DNA from: Lantana camara | Lineage: Eukaryota > Streptophyta > Magnoliopsida > Lamiales > Verbenaceae | Assembly: GCA_037501455.1 (NCBI GenBank) | Contig: CM074862.1 | Coordinates: forward strand, 82,948,001 to 83,012,000 | Direction: 5' to 3' | DNA length: 64,000 nt | Part shown: positions 54,196 through 64,000 of the stretch, one piece after another | How positions within the stretch are numbered: position 1 is the stretch's first letter | Layout: each line of letters begins with the position of its first letter | Program-made: the position numbers and the translations under genes | The notes under the pieces: model-generated | Seen by the model: the letters and a program-made list of their open reading frames with translations, nothing else | What the model was told of the DNA's origin: nothing | Database searches by the model: none

Positions 54196-54510
54196 AATTC
54201 TCGAAAAATCCACATATGGGAACTCAAATTCCTCTTTACTCCCCACTTTAAAAAAAGTTCCTCTGAACTCCCCAGATGAAAATCAAAGTTCCTTTTTACT
54301 CCCTGTTTTTTTTTAAGGTTGTATAAAATTCAAAAATCGCGTATCCGAACTCCGAAATCACGTACTTAAATGCTCAAATGATGTATTTGGGGGCAAATAC
54401 ATCATTTGGGCATTTAAGTACGTGATTTCGGGGTTCGGATACGCGATTCTTGAATTTTTATACAACCATGAGAAGTTAAAGGGAATTTTGCCTGTCATCT
54501 AGGGAGCAAA
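54196..54510. mobile_element. Foldback MITE with a long perfect-like hairpin
   Basis: Arms 54317-54389 and 54395-54467 are almost fully complementary around a 5-bp centre. Flanking sequence has repeated TTCCT...ACTCCCC phrases. Same family as 59918-60270. Confidence 0.7.
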
Positions 54511-54887
54511 ATATAATATATACTCTTTTTATTTTGATTTCAACAATAAATTTTTTAACTCCATATGAAAAGGAGATTTTTTTTTTTATATTAACCTTTA
54601 AACATTTGTTATCTCATTAGTTAATAATCTTGAAGTCCTAATTGTACTATTGTACTTGTATTGTGGGAAGACAATTCTTTGAAGATAATTAAATGTTTTA
54701 ATTTTTGTCTTGTCACTTAAGTAAAGGCTTTTCACCATCTCAAACCAAACCCCTTAACAACGCATGCATTCCTCCTTTCTATTCGCTATTCTTTATATTT
54801 TTCTACGGCTCTTTGCTTGATTTCCTCTTTCTAAAACCATATTTTAACCACCAATAACACCCTACTTCATTTTCATATCTATAATAT

Positions 54888-55229
54888 ATACCGGTAATCA
54901 ACGCACACTTTATGCATGTACAAACTATAAAATTATTATCATTTAATTATTTATTTAATTAAAAATTTTATGTTAATATTTATTTTATAATTATTTTTAA
55001 TATAATTAAAATTTTAAAAAATAATACAAAATAGAAATCAGAAAAATATGAAAAAAGAATAAAGATATATAATAAAATAAATAAAATAAGGTGAGGGAAA
55101 AAAAAGAAGAAGTTAAGAGACAAATACACAATAACATGTTGAGAGTGATTAAAAAAATAGAAAAAGAAAATAATTTTAGAGTCCAAGAGATCAAAACGGT
55201 TACTCTAAGGGTCTCTCACTTTATATATA
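54888..55229 (-). mobile_element. Probable decayed Helitron, adjacent to the next
   Basis: The minus strand opens with a sequence like the neighbouring Helitron start (AAAGTGAGAGACCC versus TTAAGCGAGAGACCC) and ends near ACACTTTATGCATGTAC...CCGG. Its exact tips are lost. Confidence 0.35.
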
Positions 55230-55626
55230 CTAGCAACTTTGCACATTCTACGTATGTGCAAATAAAAAAAATAATTATTATATAAATATATTAAAATTAT
55301 TTTTTGTACTATATATATATTCTATAAGTATTTTTAATATAATCACTAATAAATAAATGAATAAATAGTATAAGATAATGTTATATTAATAATTATGAAA
55401 TTTTAAAATATAAGTGAAAGTAAAAAAAATATATAAAAAAGAAAATAAAAAGAATGCCAGCGATGAGAAAAAAAAAACAGAGAAATAATGAGACAAAAAA
55501 GAGAAGTTAAGAAAACGTACATGAGATAAAAAGTCAGATGAAAAGAAAAGTTAATAAATAAATAAAAAAGAAAATATTTTTAGAGTCGACACCAAATGGG
55601 TCTCTCGCTTAATATAATAGTATAGA
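55230..55626 (-). mobile_element. Non-autonomous Helitron
   Basis: Minus strand: A|TCTATACTATTATATTAAGC from 55626 to CTAG|T at 55230. A 9-bp hairpin TTTGCACAT...ATGTGCAAA lies four bases before CTAG. Non-coding, 397 bp. Confidence 0.8.
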
Positions 55627-55870
55627 TATATATATATATATATATACATATATAGGCAAAAATGTAAAATTAGTCCTGTAAATTTGAAATTTTGGCAGTT
55701 TAGTCCAATCTATTTCAAAATTTGCAATTAAGTCATGTAAGTTTGTAATTTTGGCAATTTTGGTCCTGTTTGTTTCGGAATTTGCAATTAAGTCCTGTAA
55801 GTTCTAAAATTTTACAATTTATGTTCGAAATCAAACGGTGCAGGTTGTGCTTGAATTCAGACCAAGTCAG
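55627..55870. repeat. TA-rich run and diverged tandem repeat
   Basis: A TA run (to about 55655) is followed by about three diverged copies of a unit of about 60 bp containing TTTGCAATTAAGTCCTGTAAGTT. Similar phrases are common at MULE ends, but no boundaries are seen. Confidence 0.5.
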
Positions 55871-55920
55871 ACTTTTCTTTGTTTCAGTTGTTCCACGCAC
55901 GCAAACCAAAAGATCTCACT

Positions 55921-56449
55921 TGTCCTGAATTGGAACAAGTACGTAGAGATCTTCGTGAATCGTGGTCATCCATCTCTGATTTGCTAGCCGATAAGATCTT
56001 TGATTGGAACAAGTATGTCTCTGATTAAATGCGGCCACGCCAAGTACGGTGTCAGGCACCCTGACAGGAGCAAACAAACAGTGCTTTAGCCGTAAAAGCG
56101 TTGTTTCGATCACCATCCGTCGCTCTCCAACCAAACCAGATCCACTTCTTAGAGGTGTACTTGCACCTACGGAGATCATCTCCTTCCTATATAAGCCCAT
56201 CTCCCTCATTGACAAGGGTAAGCTTTGCTCTCTACTCTGAGTCCTTACTTTGCATTTTCGACCTAGAGTTTTAGCTAACTTAAGCGTCGGAGTGCTAAAA
56301 CAGGTTCAACCCCCGTATTCCCCTTTAAGTTCATGTTTGTTCATTTATCTCAGTTTAGGAAAGCATCAGAGTTGCTTCACGAATACAAATATCTTGGGTG
56401 ATTGGGAGTCCTAATCTGCAGTCCAGCACATAGTCAGATTTTGACACCA
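55921..56449 (+). mobile_element. Solo LTR (TTAAGCGTCGGAG class)
   Basis: TGTCCTGAATTGG...TTTTGACACCA, 529 bp, with target duplication TCACT (55916-55920, 56450-56454). A TATATAA box (56191-56197) lies about 90 bp before a TTAAGCGTCGGAG motif (56280-56292), giving the look of a promoter-bearing LTR. Confidence 0.75.
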
Positions 56450-56683
56450 TCACTTATATTTAATTATTAATTATAATTTATTTTGATATTTTGGTGTTCT
56501 CGTTTTTTGGTTTTATTTCTTTACATTCTTTTATTTTATTATTTATTTATTTTTATCATTCAAACTATATTTTTTTAACTTTTTTCCCTGACATTAATTT
56601 TTTTAAGATAACTTTCATCTTTTTTTTCTCATGTTTTTTATTTTTTTAATTAATATGAATTCTTTTGTACTATTTATTGATCA

Positions 56684-56982
56684 TCTATATTATTTATAAG
56701 CGAGAAATCCAAATAGAAACTGTTTTGACCTTTTGGTATCCTCTTTCTTTCTAGTTTAATTTATTTAATTTAAAAAAAATTCACATTAGGTAAACTTCTA
56801 ATCATTCTCAAATACTTTTCTCACTTAAAATCTTAACAATTTTTAAATACATATTTTTTTCTTTTTAATTTATTTGATTTAAAAATAAAAATTTAAAAAG
56901 TTCCATTTTTTAGATAACCTATATATTTTTAATAATAATTTCTTTATGTGCTCACACGTTGAGTGTGCAAAATTTACTAGTA
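56684..56982 (+). mobile_element. Non-autonomous Helitron
   Basis: A|TCTATATTATTTATAAGCGAG at 56684, CTAG|T at 56979-56983, hairpin CACAC-GTTGA-GTGTG about 11 nt upstream. 299 bp, non-coding. Confidence 0.75.
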
Positions 56983-57024
56983 ATTTAATAATTATAAAAT
57001 ATACATTAATATGAAAATCAATAT

Positions 57025-57812
57025 TGATGGGTCTGAATCTGAGGTGTCAAAACTCCTATCACTTTACTATTTGTTTGATGTGGGGAAACTGGGAATGAAA
57101 CTCAGGTAGATATCGCCGGAAAATATGAGGCTCAACCTGCTAGGACAAACACCAAAACAAACGGTCAGAAGGCCAAGTTGGGGGAACTGGGGGTGATGCC
57201 CAGTTTGGCTCTCCGACGCTCAAGTCAAATGATGATCTCCACTGAAGAAGATGAAGATGAAGCAAAAATGCAGAGTTCAAGTATCAGAGACTGCTTTCAG
57301 TTGGCGAGATAAAGTCTCTTATTTATAATTGAGGGTCGGGACCCTTTGGTAATTAGCACTATGTGGTCCTGACCTAATGTTGTCCTAACACGTGGCGTGA
57401 TGAGGAAGAACCTAGGAGGAATCTCCTGCAAAAGCTGGTGCAAAGTTGGTGCGGACAACAGTAGCAGGTGCGCGGGTGTGTACGTAGTGTCAGAGAGCCG
57501 TTTTGGGTTGGTAACGAGGGCAGACGCACGGACGTGTTTTATCATGAGCCTTGGAGGCTCGCAGATCCGAGGGGGACCTGGGTCAGGGTTGTGAGACGAG
57601 GGGAGCTTTGCCCCTCTGTTTGTCCATTCACGTGGGAACGTTCCCTTGAGGGGAGTACACGCTCGGGAATTAACTCTTGAGGAATTGGATATATTTGGGA
57701 GTGAGGGCGATGCTCGTTTGAGAGCGGCTTACGTGGGGGCCTGATTGTCATGCGTCTCGCGACGATGACGCCACGTGTCAAAACATGGGCCAAACATGTT
57801 TCTGCCCCATCA
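57025..57812 (-). mobile_element. Solo LTR (TTGAGCGTCGGAG class)
   Basis: Minus strand runs TGATGGGGCAG...GACCCATCA, 788 bp, with target duplication AATAT (57020-57024, 57813-57817). It carries TTGACTTGAGCGTCGGAG on the minus strand near 57210-57230, shared with the previous solo LTR. Open frames inside are not supported as genes. Confidence 0.75.
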
Positions 57813-58435
57813 AATATATTTAAATAATGGTGTTTTTTTAATTACACACACAACAAATGTTGAGAATTTTTAGTATATGTTAAGCGTTAATAGAAGATAT
57901 TTTGGTGCCTTCGACTTTTCAACTTTTTTTTCTACCCCAGTTTTATCTTTTAAACTCTTTTATTTTTATTTATTTATTTTCTCATCATTTCAATAACATA
58001 TTATATCTTTAACTTCATTCTCTCTCGCATCACTTTAATTCTTTTATGTAGTAATTTTTTTATTATTTTTTCTTCATACTTTTAATTTTTACTTTAAATA
58101 TAGTTTTTAAAAATATGACATTATCAAAATTTATTATTATAATTTAATAATTATACTGAAAACATTTATAAAATTTTTATTAATATAAAAAGTGTAATAT
58201 TAATACATTTAAATAGTATTTTTTTTTAGCATACTAGTTATAATTAAACAGTTTAATCAATTTTTCTTTTTTTTACTTAAATGTGCAACCCTTGCAGTCT
58301 GTTATAACAATTTATATGTATATTTCCCAACGATGAATTTTCATTTTTCATTTTACCATAGAATTTTGAGACATATATTGCAGTCTGCAGAAACTCTCTT
58401 GAGGGAGCAAACTGCAAAGTATTTCTTAATGTTCT

Positions 58436-59189
58436 TGTTGGACATATGCATTTATACTTTCAATTAAGCTAATGGAGGTTTATTGGACATATCAAAGAGG
58501 CATATGAAAAGGTGTTTGGGAAAACTAAACCTGTCCCACATTGGATTAATAACTAAGTGTGGTCAACTATATAAGTTAAGACACTAAGTGGGTTATTAAT
58601 TCAATAAGTGTGAGGTGGACTGATGGGATCACACGCGGTGCGGTGCACCGCACCGCCCGCGCCCGCGCACGGGCACGGGCACGGGCTCGGCCTCGGCCAC
58701 TAACAGCCCATTGATGCTGAATTAATTCTTAGGAGCCTCGCCTCCGAGCCCAGAACCTATCTTTTTGGGCCAAATTCATTCAGAATTAACCCTAAATCAG
58801 TCCAATAAATCAAATGTGACTGTTGATTGGCCAATGTAACTGAAAGGTCAAGGAGACTTAAACCCCAAATTAATTCAGGGGCCACTAACAGCCCATTGAT
58901 GCTGAATTAATTCTCCAACAGTCATAATTTGATTTAATCCGTTTTTGTAACACCTGAAATCTATATATACAATCCTTAAGTTGAAAAGAAACACAACACA
59001 TTCATCTGATTTCTTGTGCAGTGCTAATACACGAAATCAATCATTTTCCCAGAAATTAGCTTGACATATATCCTGGAAGTGTATCGCCTGAAACCTTTAG
59101 CACACTTCCCAAAAAGCTAGGGGCGATAGAAACTTTAAGGACAGGGATTACCCGTGTCTAGCTTCTGTTTTTGCCCAGATTTCTCAACA
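58436..59189 (+). mobile_element. Solo LTR with GC-rich palindrome and internal duplication
   Basis: TGTTGGACATATGC...TTTCTCAACA, 754 bp, target duplication GTTCT (58431-58435, 59190-59194). It holds the perfect palindrome GCGGTGCGGTGCACCGCACC(GC) at about 58636-58657 with a G/C-only stretch after it. CCACTAACAGCCCATTGATG and the following 14 bases occur twice (about 58698 and 58883). Probably Copia-type, not proven. Confidence 0.8.
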
Positions 59190-59194
59190 GTTCT

Positions 59195-59917
59195 AGGGAA
59201 AAAGGAGTATAAACCATCAAATCACAATTTAAATTGTTTAACTACTACCCACGCACCGTCACAATTATATATATAATCCCTAATTCATGTTTTCGATTCT
59301 GTTGGTGAGATCCCAATTGATTTTGAATAATTTAACTTGTCTACATTTCATTTCATTTACAACTAAAAAATATATACAAGTTGAAAGAGCAAAAAAAATA
59401 AAAAAGATGAGGGGGGATAACTATTACTCTACATGGAACTGACTGATCAACCTCAATTCCCAGATTATTGGTCACCTTTTTGGCAGTCAAAGTGAACGCA
59501 ATCTATATATTTATTATCTTTGGGATACTCGTCGCTATTAAGAGAGAATTTATCCCCACAGCATACTCGAGAACGAAGTTCTATTCTCAATGTTATTACT
59601 TATTAGCATTGAGGTATATAAAGATTTCTCCTCTAAGAGACGTGCTCGATACACTTTCAAATTGTACCTAAGGAAATTATTGTGTTTGAATCCTTCCTCT
59701 CTTAAGGTAGTATGTGCAGTGCAGCAATTTGCTGCAATAAGAAATTTCAATTAATAATGATTTTTTTTTTTGAAACCTATATGAAAATAGAAAAATGACA
59801 GACTTACATAATTTTCATGCTTGCATCAATATTTGATACTACATCAGACATGAATGGCATTTTAAATTCATTAGTATAGTACAAATGAATTATTGTCAAA
59901 TTTCAAAGTTCGGATAA
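59195..59917. other. AT-rich intergenic sequence
   Basis: No gene or element recognised. Short frames on both strands lack support. Confidence 0.5.
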
Positions 59918-60270
59918 TTCCTCAAAAATCCCTAAGTGTAAACTGAATTTCCTTTCCACTCCCCAATTTTGAAAAAGTTCCTGTTCACTCCCCAATTGAA
60001 AAATAAAATTCCTTTTCACTCCCCAAGGTTGTATAATAATTCAGGAATTGCGTACATTTTTTAGGAAATTGCGTATAAAAATCCTGGAATCTCGTATATA
60101 CGACATTTTGAGATTTTTATAAGCAATTCCCTAAAAAATGTACGCAATTCCTAAAGACAATGTACGAACATGTACTGTTTGTGGGGACCTAAAAGGAATT
60201 TTGTTTTTCAATTGGGGATTGAATGGGAACTTTTTCAAAACTGGGGACCTAAAAGGAATTTTTTCAACTT
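59918..60270. mobile_element. Foldback MITE, same family as 54196-54510
   Basis: The core hairpin 60043-60152 (AGGAATTGCGTACATTTTTT and its complement) is flanked by mirrored TTCC...CACTCCCCAA / TTGGGGA...GGAA phrases. Confidence 0.65.
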
Positions 60271-61560
60271 TTTGGTACTATTCAAATATTTTCCTTCTAT
60301 GTTGAGTTAAAGAAAAATTGAAACTCTGATGGGAAACGAAGATTTTCTTTTGGGGTGAAAAACCAAGGAGAATTGAAGCCTATAATATTGACTTAAAACC
60401 CTCGATTTATCAAATAATTATGGAACGATGAAAAAATAACAAAATATCTAAGAAAACTCAATTACCTTCTTTTCGCCAACTGGTTGGTTGCCAGAGAAAA
60501 GATCCAATGCCCTTAAAATTTCTATTAGTGTAATAGTTAGGTCGTAGGGAGAAAGAAGGAAGAGGGAAATAGCGTTGAAACGGTTCAATGTATGGTGGGT
60601 GGAGATACAATAACATCGTCGAATCTCGGTTGATCGTCCCAAAAAAAAATCAACGGCCCTAACAAGTTTCTCTTCTTGCGAGAGGTCATTTAAGAGTGGA
60701 AGTAAGATAGAGAGTTCATAAGGTGTGTGGTGGATGGAGCATCGCCAGAGCTCCGATTGATCAATGATAAAAAATCGTCGGTAGATGAATTTTCAGACAA
60801 CAAAACTGGCATTTATATTAAAAAAAAAAAAGAAGAAAATGATATGAAATGTTCTTCTAAAACTTATTAAGGACATTATGAAATACTTAAGCAAAAAGAG
60901 ATATAAGGTGTTATTAAAGATATTATGGTATTTTTATATATTAGGGCGTTTAAAAATGGTATGGAAGAGAGTTGATATTAATATTTTTAAACGAGAGTTT
61001 ATGAAAAGTTTTTTTTTTTTTAAACAACGCATTATCAAAGTGGGTAGAGAAATTATGAAAAGTTGGACGCTCCTATTAAAGATTAAAGTCCCATTATCCA
61101 AAAATATAAATAGTCACTATTCACTAACACATTTATCAAATATGAATATTCTTTTGGAACTTTTTAAAGAATGAATTCTAAAATGACCCTCCAAATCATG
61201 AAGTGTCTAAAATATTTAACTGTTTTATCTTTTCAGAATATTAAAAAGAATATCGGTATTTTAATTAACGATTTTGGAAGCTTAAATTGTATAATATTTT
61301 TTTGGTGAAGGATTACATTTATATAATATGCAATAAGTATATGATAGTGAATTTAATAACACAAATTTAAAACATATTATTTCCACTCAAAAACCCTTTT
61401 ACGGTTTTACCAAATATAAATTACTTTTAATTAGGAATAGGAACAAAAAAGATTAACAGGAAAACTAGAATCCCATAAAAAATTAAGAAAATAGTACTAT
61501 ATTCTATAATACAAATAGGAAGAAAAATAAATAAAATAAAATAAAAGTAGGAATTAACAA
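60271..61560. other. Intergenic region upstream of the CCCH gene
   Basis: AT-rich with scattered A/T runs. No gene recognised. It would contain the distal promoter of the gene to the right. Confidence 0.5.
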
Positions 61561-62064
61561 AACATGGTCACACCGTCCAACCTCCTTTTTCCTTTCTCCA
61601 TGGGCCCCCACTCTCATTCCCACTTCATTTCGCGGTAATTTCAACCTCATTTCATTTGCATTTGCATTTCAATTTCAATTTCAACTTCATCTCCATTTCA
61701 ATTTCAGAACCGCTCTCCCTCTCTCTCTCTCACCTAAGGCACTTTCTCTCACTAACAGCAGAACAAAACAAGCTTCCTTTCATTTCGCTTTCTCTCGATT
61801 TTTCTTCCGCGCCTATACATACACACTCCTCTTCCTCACCCTGTATGTATATGTGTGTGTAGATGCGTAGAACTTCAACTTCAACTTCACCTTCCCCGCT
61901 GTTGAACTTGTAAATCTCTGTACAATGAAGATCGCTTTTTCCGCTTCGGATATTTTTTGTTTTTATTTTAGTTTTTTCGCTAAAATCGGTGTATTGATTA
62001 ATGAGCGGGTGATATGATCCATTTGCAGATCTTAGGTTGAAGCTTCGGTTTTCTCGGATCCTCG
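61561..62064 (+). promoter_or_regulatory. Proximal promoter and 5' UTR exon of the CCCH gene
   Basis: A change to C/T-rich sequence, with CTCTCTCTCTCTC runs at about 61718-61735 and repeated CATTTGCATTTCAATTTC at 61650-61710, is typical of plant core promoters and leaders. The transcription start is not determinable. The segment ends at a good donor-like CTCG|GTGAGT (62065). Two upstream ATG frames lie in it: 61656-61862, which is low-complexity, and 61925-62017. Confidence 0.55.
61925..62017 (+). other. Possible 30-codon upstream ORF
   Basis: ATG at 61925 to TGA at 62015-62017, within the presumed 5' leader. If transcribed as a leader exon it could reduce translation of the main ORF. No homologue is known to me, and the segment could also be partly intronic. 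Confidence 0.3.
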
Positions 62065-63053
62065 GTGAGTTGTTACTTTTTTTTGGTTAATTTTCTGTTC
62101 CGGTTGGGCTACTGGATTGAGTTGTGGTTGACTTCAGCTTGAACTGATTTGTTGTGCTAGGTAGGTGTAGAAATTTTTTATTTTTGAAAATCAGTGTGGA
62201 CCTTAAATTAACTTATCGAGTGCGATTTATTTCTTCTGCTTGCTGGTGTGAGTTTTTAAATTTTTTTTTTTCCAAGTGTGGATACAAGCTGAATCCGTAG
62301 ATTTTGAAATTGATTATTAGGTTAAATTTACACATGTATTTTTAGTTTTTTGATGGTGTCTTGTGCTTGCTTTGTTACCTTGTTCGGTGATCTTTACTCG
62401 ATTTGGTTGGTTTTGGATGTGCTTTATGTTTATGCAGATGTTGAATATGGCTGCAATTTTGTGTATTGGTAAATATATTCCGTCTTTGTTAACTCAAGAT
62501 TCGATTTTCACGGGCTTTTCTTGTGCTGTTTGTTTCTTTTTAATTTGGGAATTGGTGCTAAGTTAATTTTGTTTTTGACTTCTCCGTGAATGTTGTCGTT
62601 CAGGATTAGTGGTTTGGTGACTAGGAAGGCACTTCCTGCCTTATTGGTTGCCCTTGATGAGATATTTTTCTGTTTTCCACCAAAGATAAGAATGTCACTG
62701 TGTGGATTGTCTTGTCTCATAATGTTAAAGAAACTCTTTTTCTTTGGCTGTAATCTTGTCTAAGGGTTAAAAATCACCCTACATGTATGGATGCTTAAAC
62801 GTATTGTTTTGATGTTCATCACGAGAACTAATATACTCTTCCTAATATTGGTATATATATTTTCACCTATGCGTGTATACAACTTGCTATTTCCTTTTTC
62901 CGAACATTAGGTGCTTTTTCTCGATTTGTTCTTATTCAAATCTCATGATCTTTGCCTTTTTTTAGTTTGATAAGCTTACCTTAAATATAGTTCTTTTTGC
63001 GGTGTCAAGGCATTAAAATTTGGACATAATTAAAGATGTTGATTGATTTGCAG
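62065..63053 (+). other. Probable 5'-UTR intron of the CCCH gene
   Basis: GTGAGT donor at 62065 and a T-rich tract ending GATTTGCAG at 63053, 989 bp. The interior is T-rich and lacks coding structure. The main ATG follows 12 bases after the acceptor. Leader introns just before the start are common for this gene class, but the splice sites are inferred. Confidence 0.55.
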
Positions 63054-63064
63054 TTGATTAGAGT

Positions 63065-64000
63065 ATGTGCAGTGGGTCAGGACAATCTAATTCAAATTCT
63101 TCTACCTCGAAAGGGACTGCTATTAACAAATCCAACAGCATGAAGGACTTAAACAAAACATCTGCGGAGATGGAAAATTCCGTTTCAAGTTTGCTCGAGT
63201 TTGCTGCCAACAATGATGTTGAAGGTTTTAAGAAATCTATTGAGCTTGATTTGTCTGCGGTTGGTGAGGCTGGACTTTGGTATGTGCGCAAGAAAGGCTC
63301 GAAACAGATCACCCAGGAAGAAAGAACTCCACTGATGGTAGCTGCGACTTATGGTAGTGTTGATGTATTGAAGCTGATAGTTGCTTTACCTGAAGTTGAT
63401 CTAAATAGATCATGTGGCCAAGAGAAGTGGACTGCTCTACATTGTGCTGCTTTTGGAGGTTCTATCAGTGCAGTTGATGTTGTAAAACTGCTGTTATCTG
63501 CTGGTGCTGATCCTAATATTGAAGATGGCAGTGGACGTCGCCCAATTGATGTGATTGTAACTCCTCCGAAACTTCCCGGCGCCAAAGCTGCTCTGGAGGA
63601 CTTGCTAATGAACAATATTTCTGATGGACCAGTTGGCGACTGCAATTTACGTGTCTCCATATCTAGTTCCAATGCTTCTTCACCAGTATTATCATCATCT
63701 CCAGAGAGTAGGTCGCCTTGTTCACCTTCTGATTACATATGTTCTCCTACAGCTGCTAAGTTCTGTGATGCTGCTGCTAATCCCGTGTCGGAGAAGAAAC
63801 AATATCCGGTGGATCCATCTTTACCTGATATCAGGAATAGCATCTACTCAACCGATGAGTTCCGTATGTTCTCATTCAAGGTGCGACCCTGTTCAAGGGC
63901 CTATTCTCATGATTGGACTGAGTGCCCTTTTGTTCACCCTGGAGAAAATGCTCGCAGAAGGGACCCAAGGAAGTTCCATTACAGCTGTGTCCCTTGTCCT
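63065..64000 (+). CDS. CCCH zinc-finger protein with ankyrin repeats (5' part)
   Basis: Open from ATG 63065 to the window edge, 312 codons with no stop. It starts M-C-S-G-S-G and is Ser/Asn-rich to about residue 40. Two ankyrin repeats lie at about residues 86-118 (R-T-P-L-M-V-A-A) and 121-160 ([11 protein letters not shown]). A Ser/Pro-rich linker (200-235) and an acidic Y-S-T-D-E-F-R-M-F segment follow. The arginine-rich region then shows Cys276, His282, Cys287 and His291 (C-X5-H-X4-C-X3-H), with [10 protein letters not shown] after it. The first Cys residues of the CCCH tandem zinc finger appear at the very end. This order matches the plant RR-TZF subfamily with ankyrin repeats (AtC3H30/56/66 and SZF1/2), linked to stress responses and to RNA or DNA binding, with shuttling between nucleus and cytoplasm. 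Which member it is cannot be told from this part. Codon use and lack of stops suggest a functional gene. Confidence 0.92.
   Translation, partial: MCSGSGQSNSNSSTSKGTAINKSNSMKDLNKTSAEMENSVSSLLEFAANNDVEGFKKSIELDLSAVGEAGLWYVRKKGSKQITQEERTPLMVAATYGSVDVLKLIVALPEVDLNRSCGQEKWTALHCAAFGGSISAVDVVKLLLSAGADPNIEDGSGRRPIDVIVTPPKLPGAKAALEDLLMNNISDGPVGDCNLRVSISSSNASSPVLSSSPESRSPCSPSDYICSPTAAKFCDAAANPVSEKKQYPVDPSLPDIRNSIYSTDEFRMFSFKVRPCSRAYSHDWTECPFVHPGENARRRDPRKFHYSCVPCP

Noticed and set aside
57297..57793. Host gene between 57.3 and 57.8 kb
   Set aside because: Lies entirely inside a solo LTR defined by an AATAT duplication. Frames on both strands are short and lack domains.
61656..61862. 68-codon frame rich in Ser, Phe and Leu
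   Set aside because: Low-complexity translation of CT- and TTTCAA-rich promoter or leader sequence.

Overview
The window looks like nuclear DNA from a eudicot plant, probably an asterid, although the sequence alone does not fix the species. It is AT-rich and almost entirely built from transposable elements. One clear host gene appears at the extreme right: a CCCH zinc-finger protein with ankyrin repeats, starting at 63065 and running off the window. I worked by reading the sequence directly. No searches were possible.

Layout. From 1 to 9.8 kb there are small DNA transposons and decayed sequence: a CACTA-like end, a Helitron, a Mutator-like element with a 9-bp target-site duplication (TSD), foldback elements, and a hAT element with an 8-bp TSD. 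From 8.8 to 49.8 kb there is one large nest of LTR retrotransposons. Its base is an old minus-strand Athila-like (Ty3/gypsy) structure, called A0 here. A0 has a single LTR (19640-21127) with a 3'-ORF, 3' region and polypurine tract (PPT) on one side, and a primer-binding site (PBS) and gag on the other. Into the A0 gag inserted R1 (9874-18608, TSD GTTGG), a gag-only element, and a hAT element. Into the A0 3'-ORF inserted a solo LTR (45447-48120, TSD GCTAT) and R3 (22796-45221, TSD TGCAT), an element with no detectable protein. Into the 5' LTR of R3 inserted R2 (25964-38686, TSD GTTAT), a nearly complete Athila-type element. R2 has gag-protease-RT-RNaseH-integrase in one reading frame broken by three stop codons, plus an intact separate 3'-ORF. 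From 50 to 61.5 kb there are four more solo LTRs with 5-bp TSDs, Helitrons, hairpin elements and AT-rich sequence. From 61.6 kb to the end lies the CCCH gene, with a probable 5'-UTR intron and a possible short upstream ORF.

How the parts may work together. R1 and R3 lack their own pol, so they would need proteins supplied in trans by an autonomous relative. Just upstream of the PPT both carry a tandem array of short hairpins whose stems covary while the G-rich loop stays constant, followed by one more conserved hairpin. This looks like a structured RNA. Separately, several LTR families carry arrays of 14-16-bp palindromes with a common design (variable arms around an ACGGGCGT-like core) but a different sequence in each family. 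In R2 and A0 the same family-specific palindrome recurs in front of the 3'-ORF. A third signal is a non-coding block conserved between the diverged R2 and A0 elements, lying between two copies of the PPT motif. These three signals are the best candidates for undescribed biology in the window.
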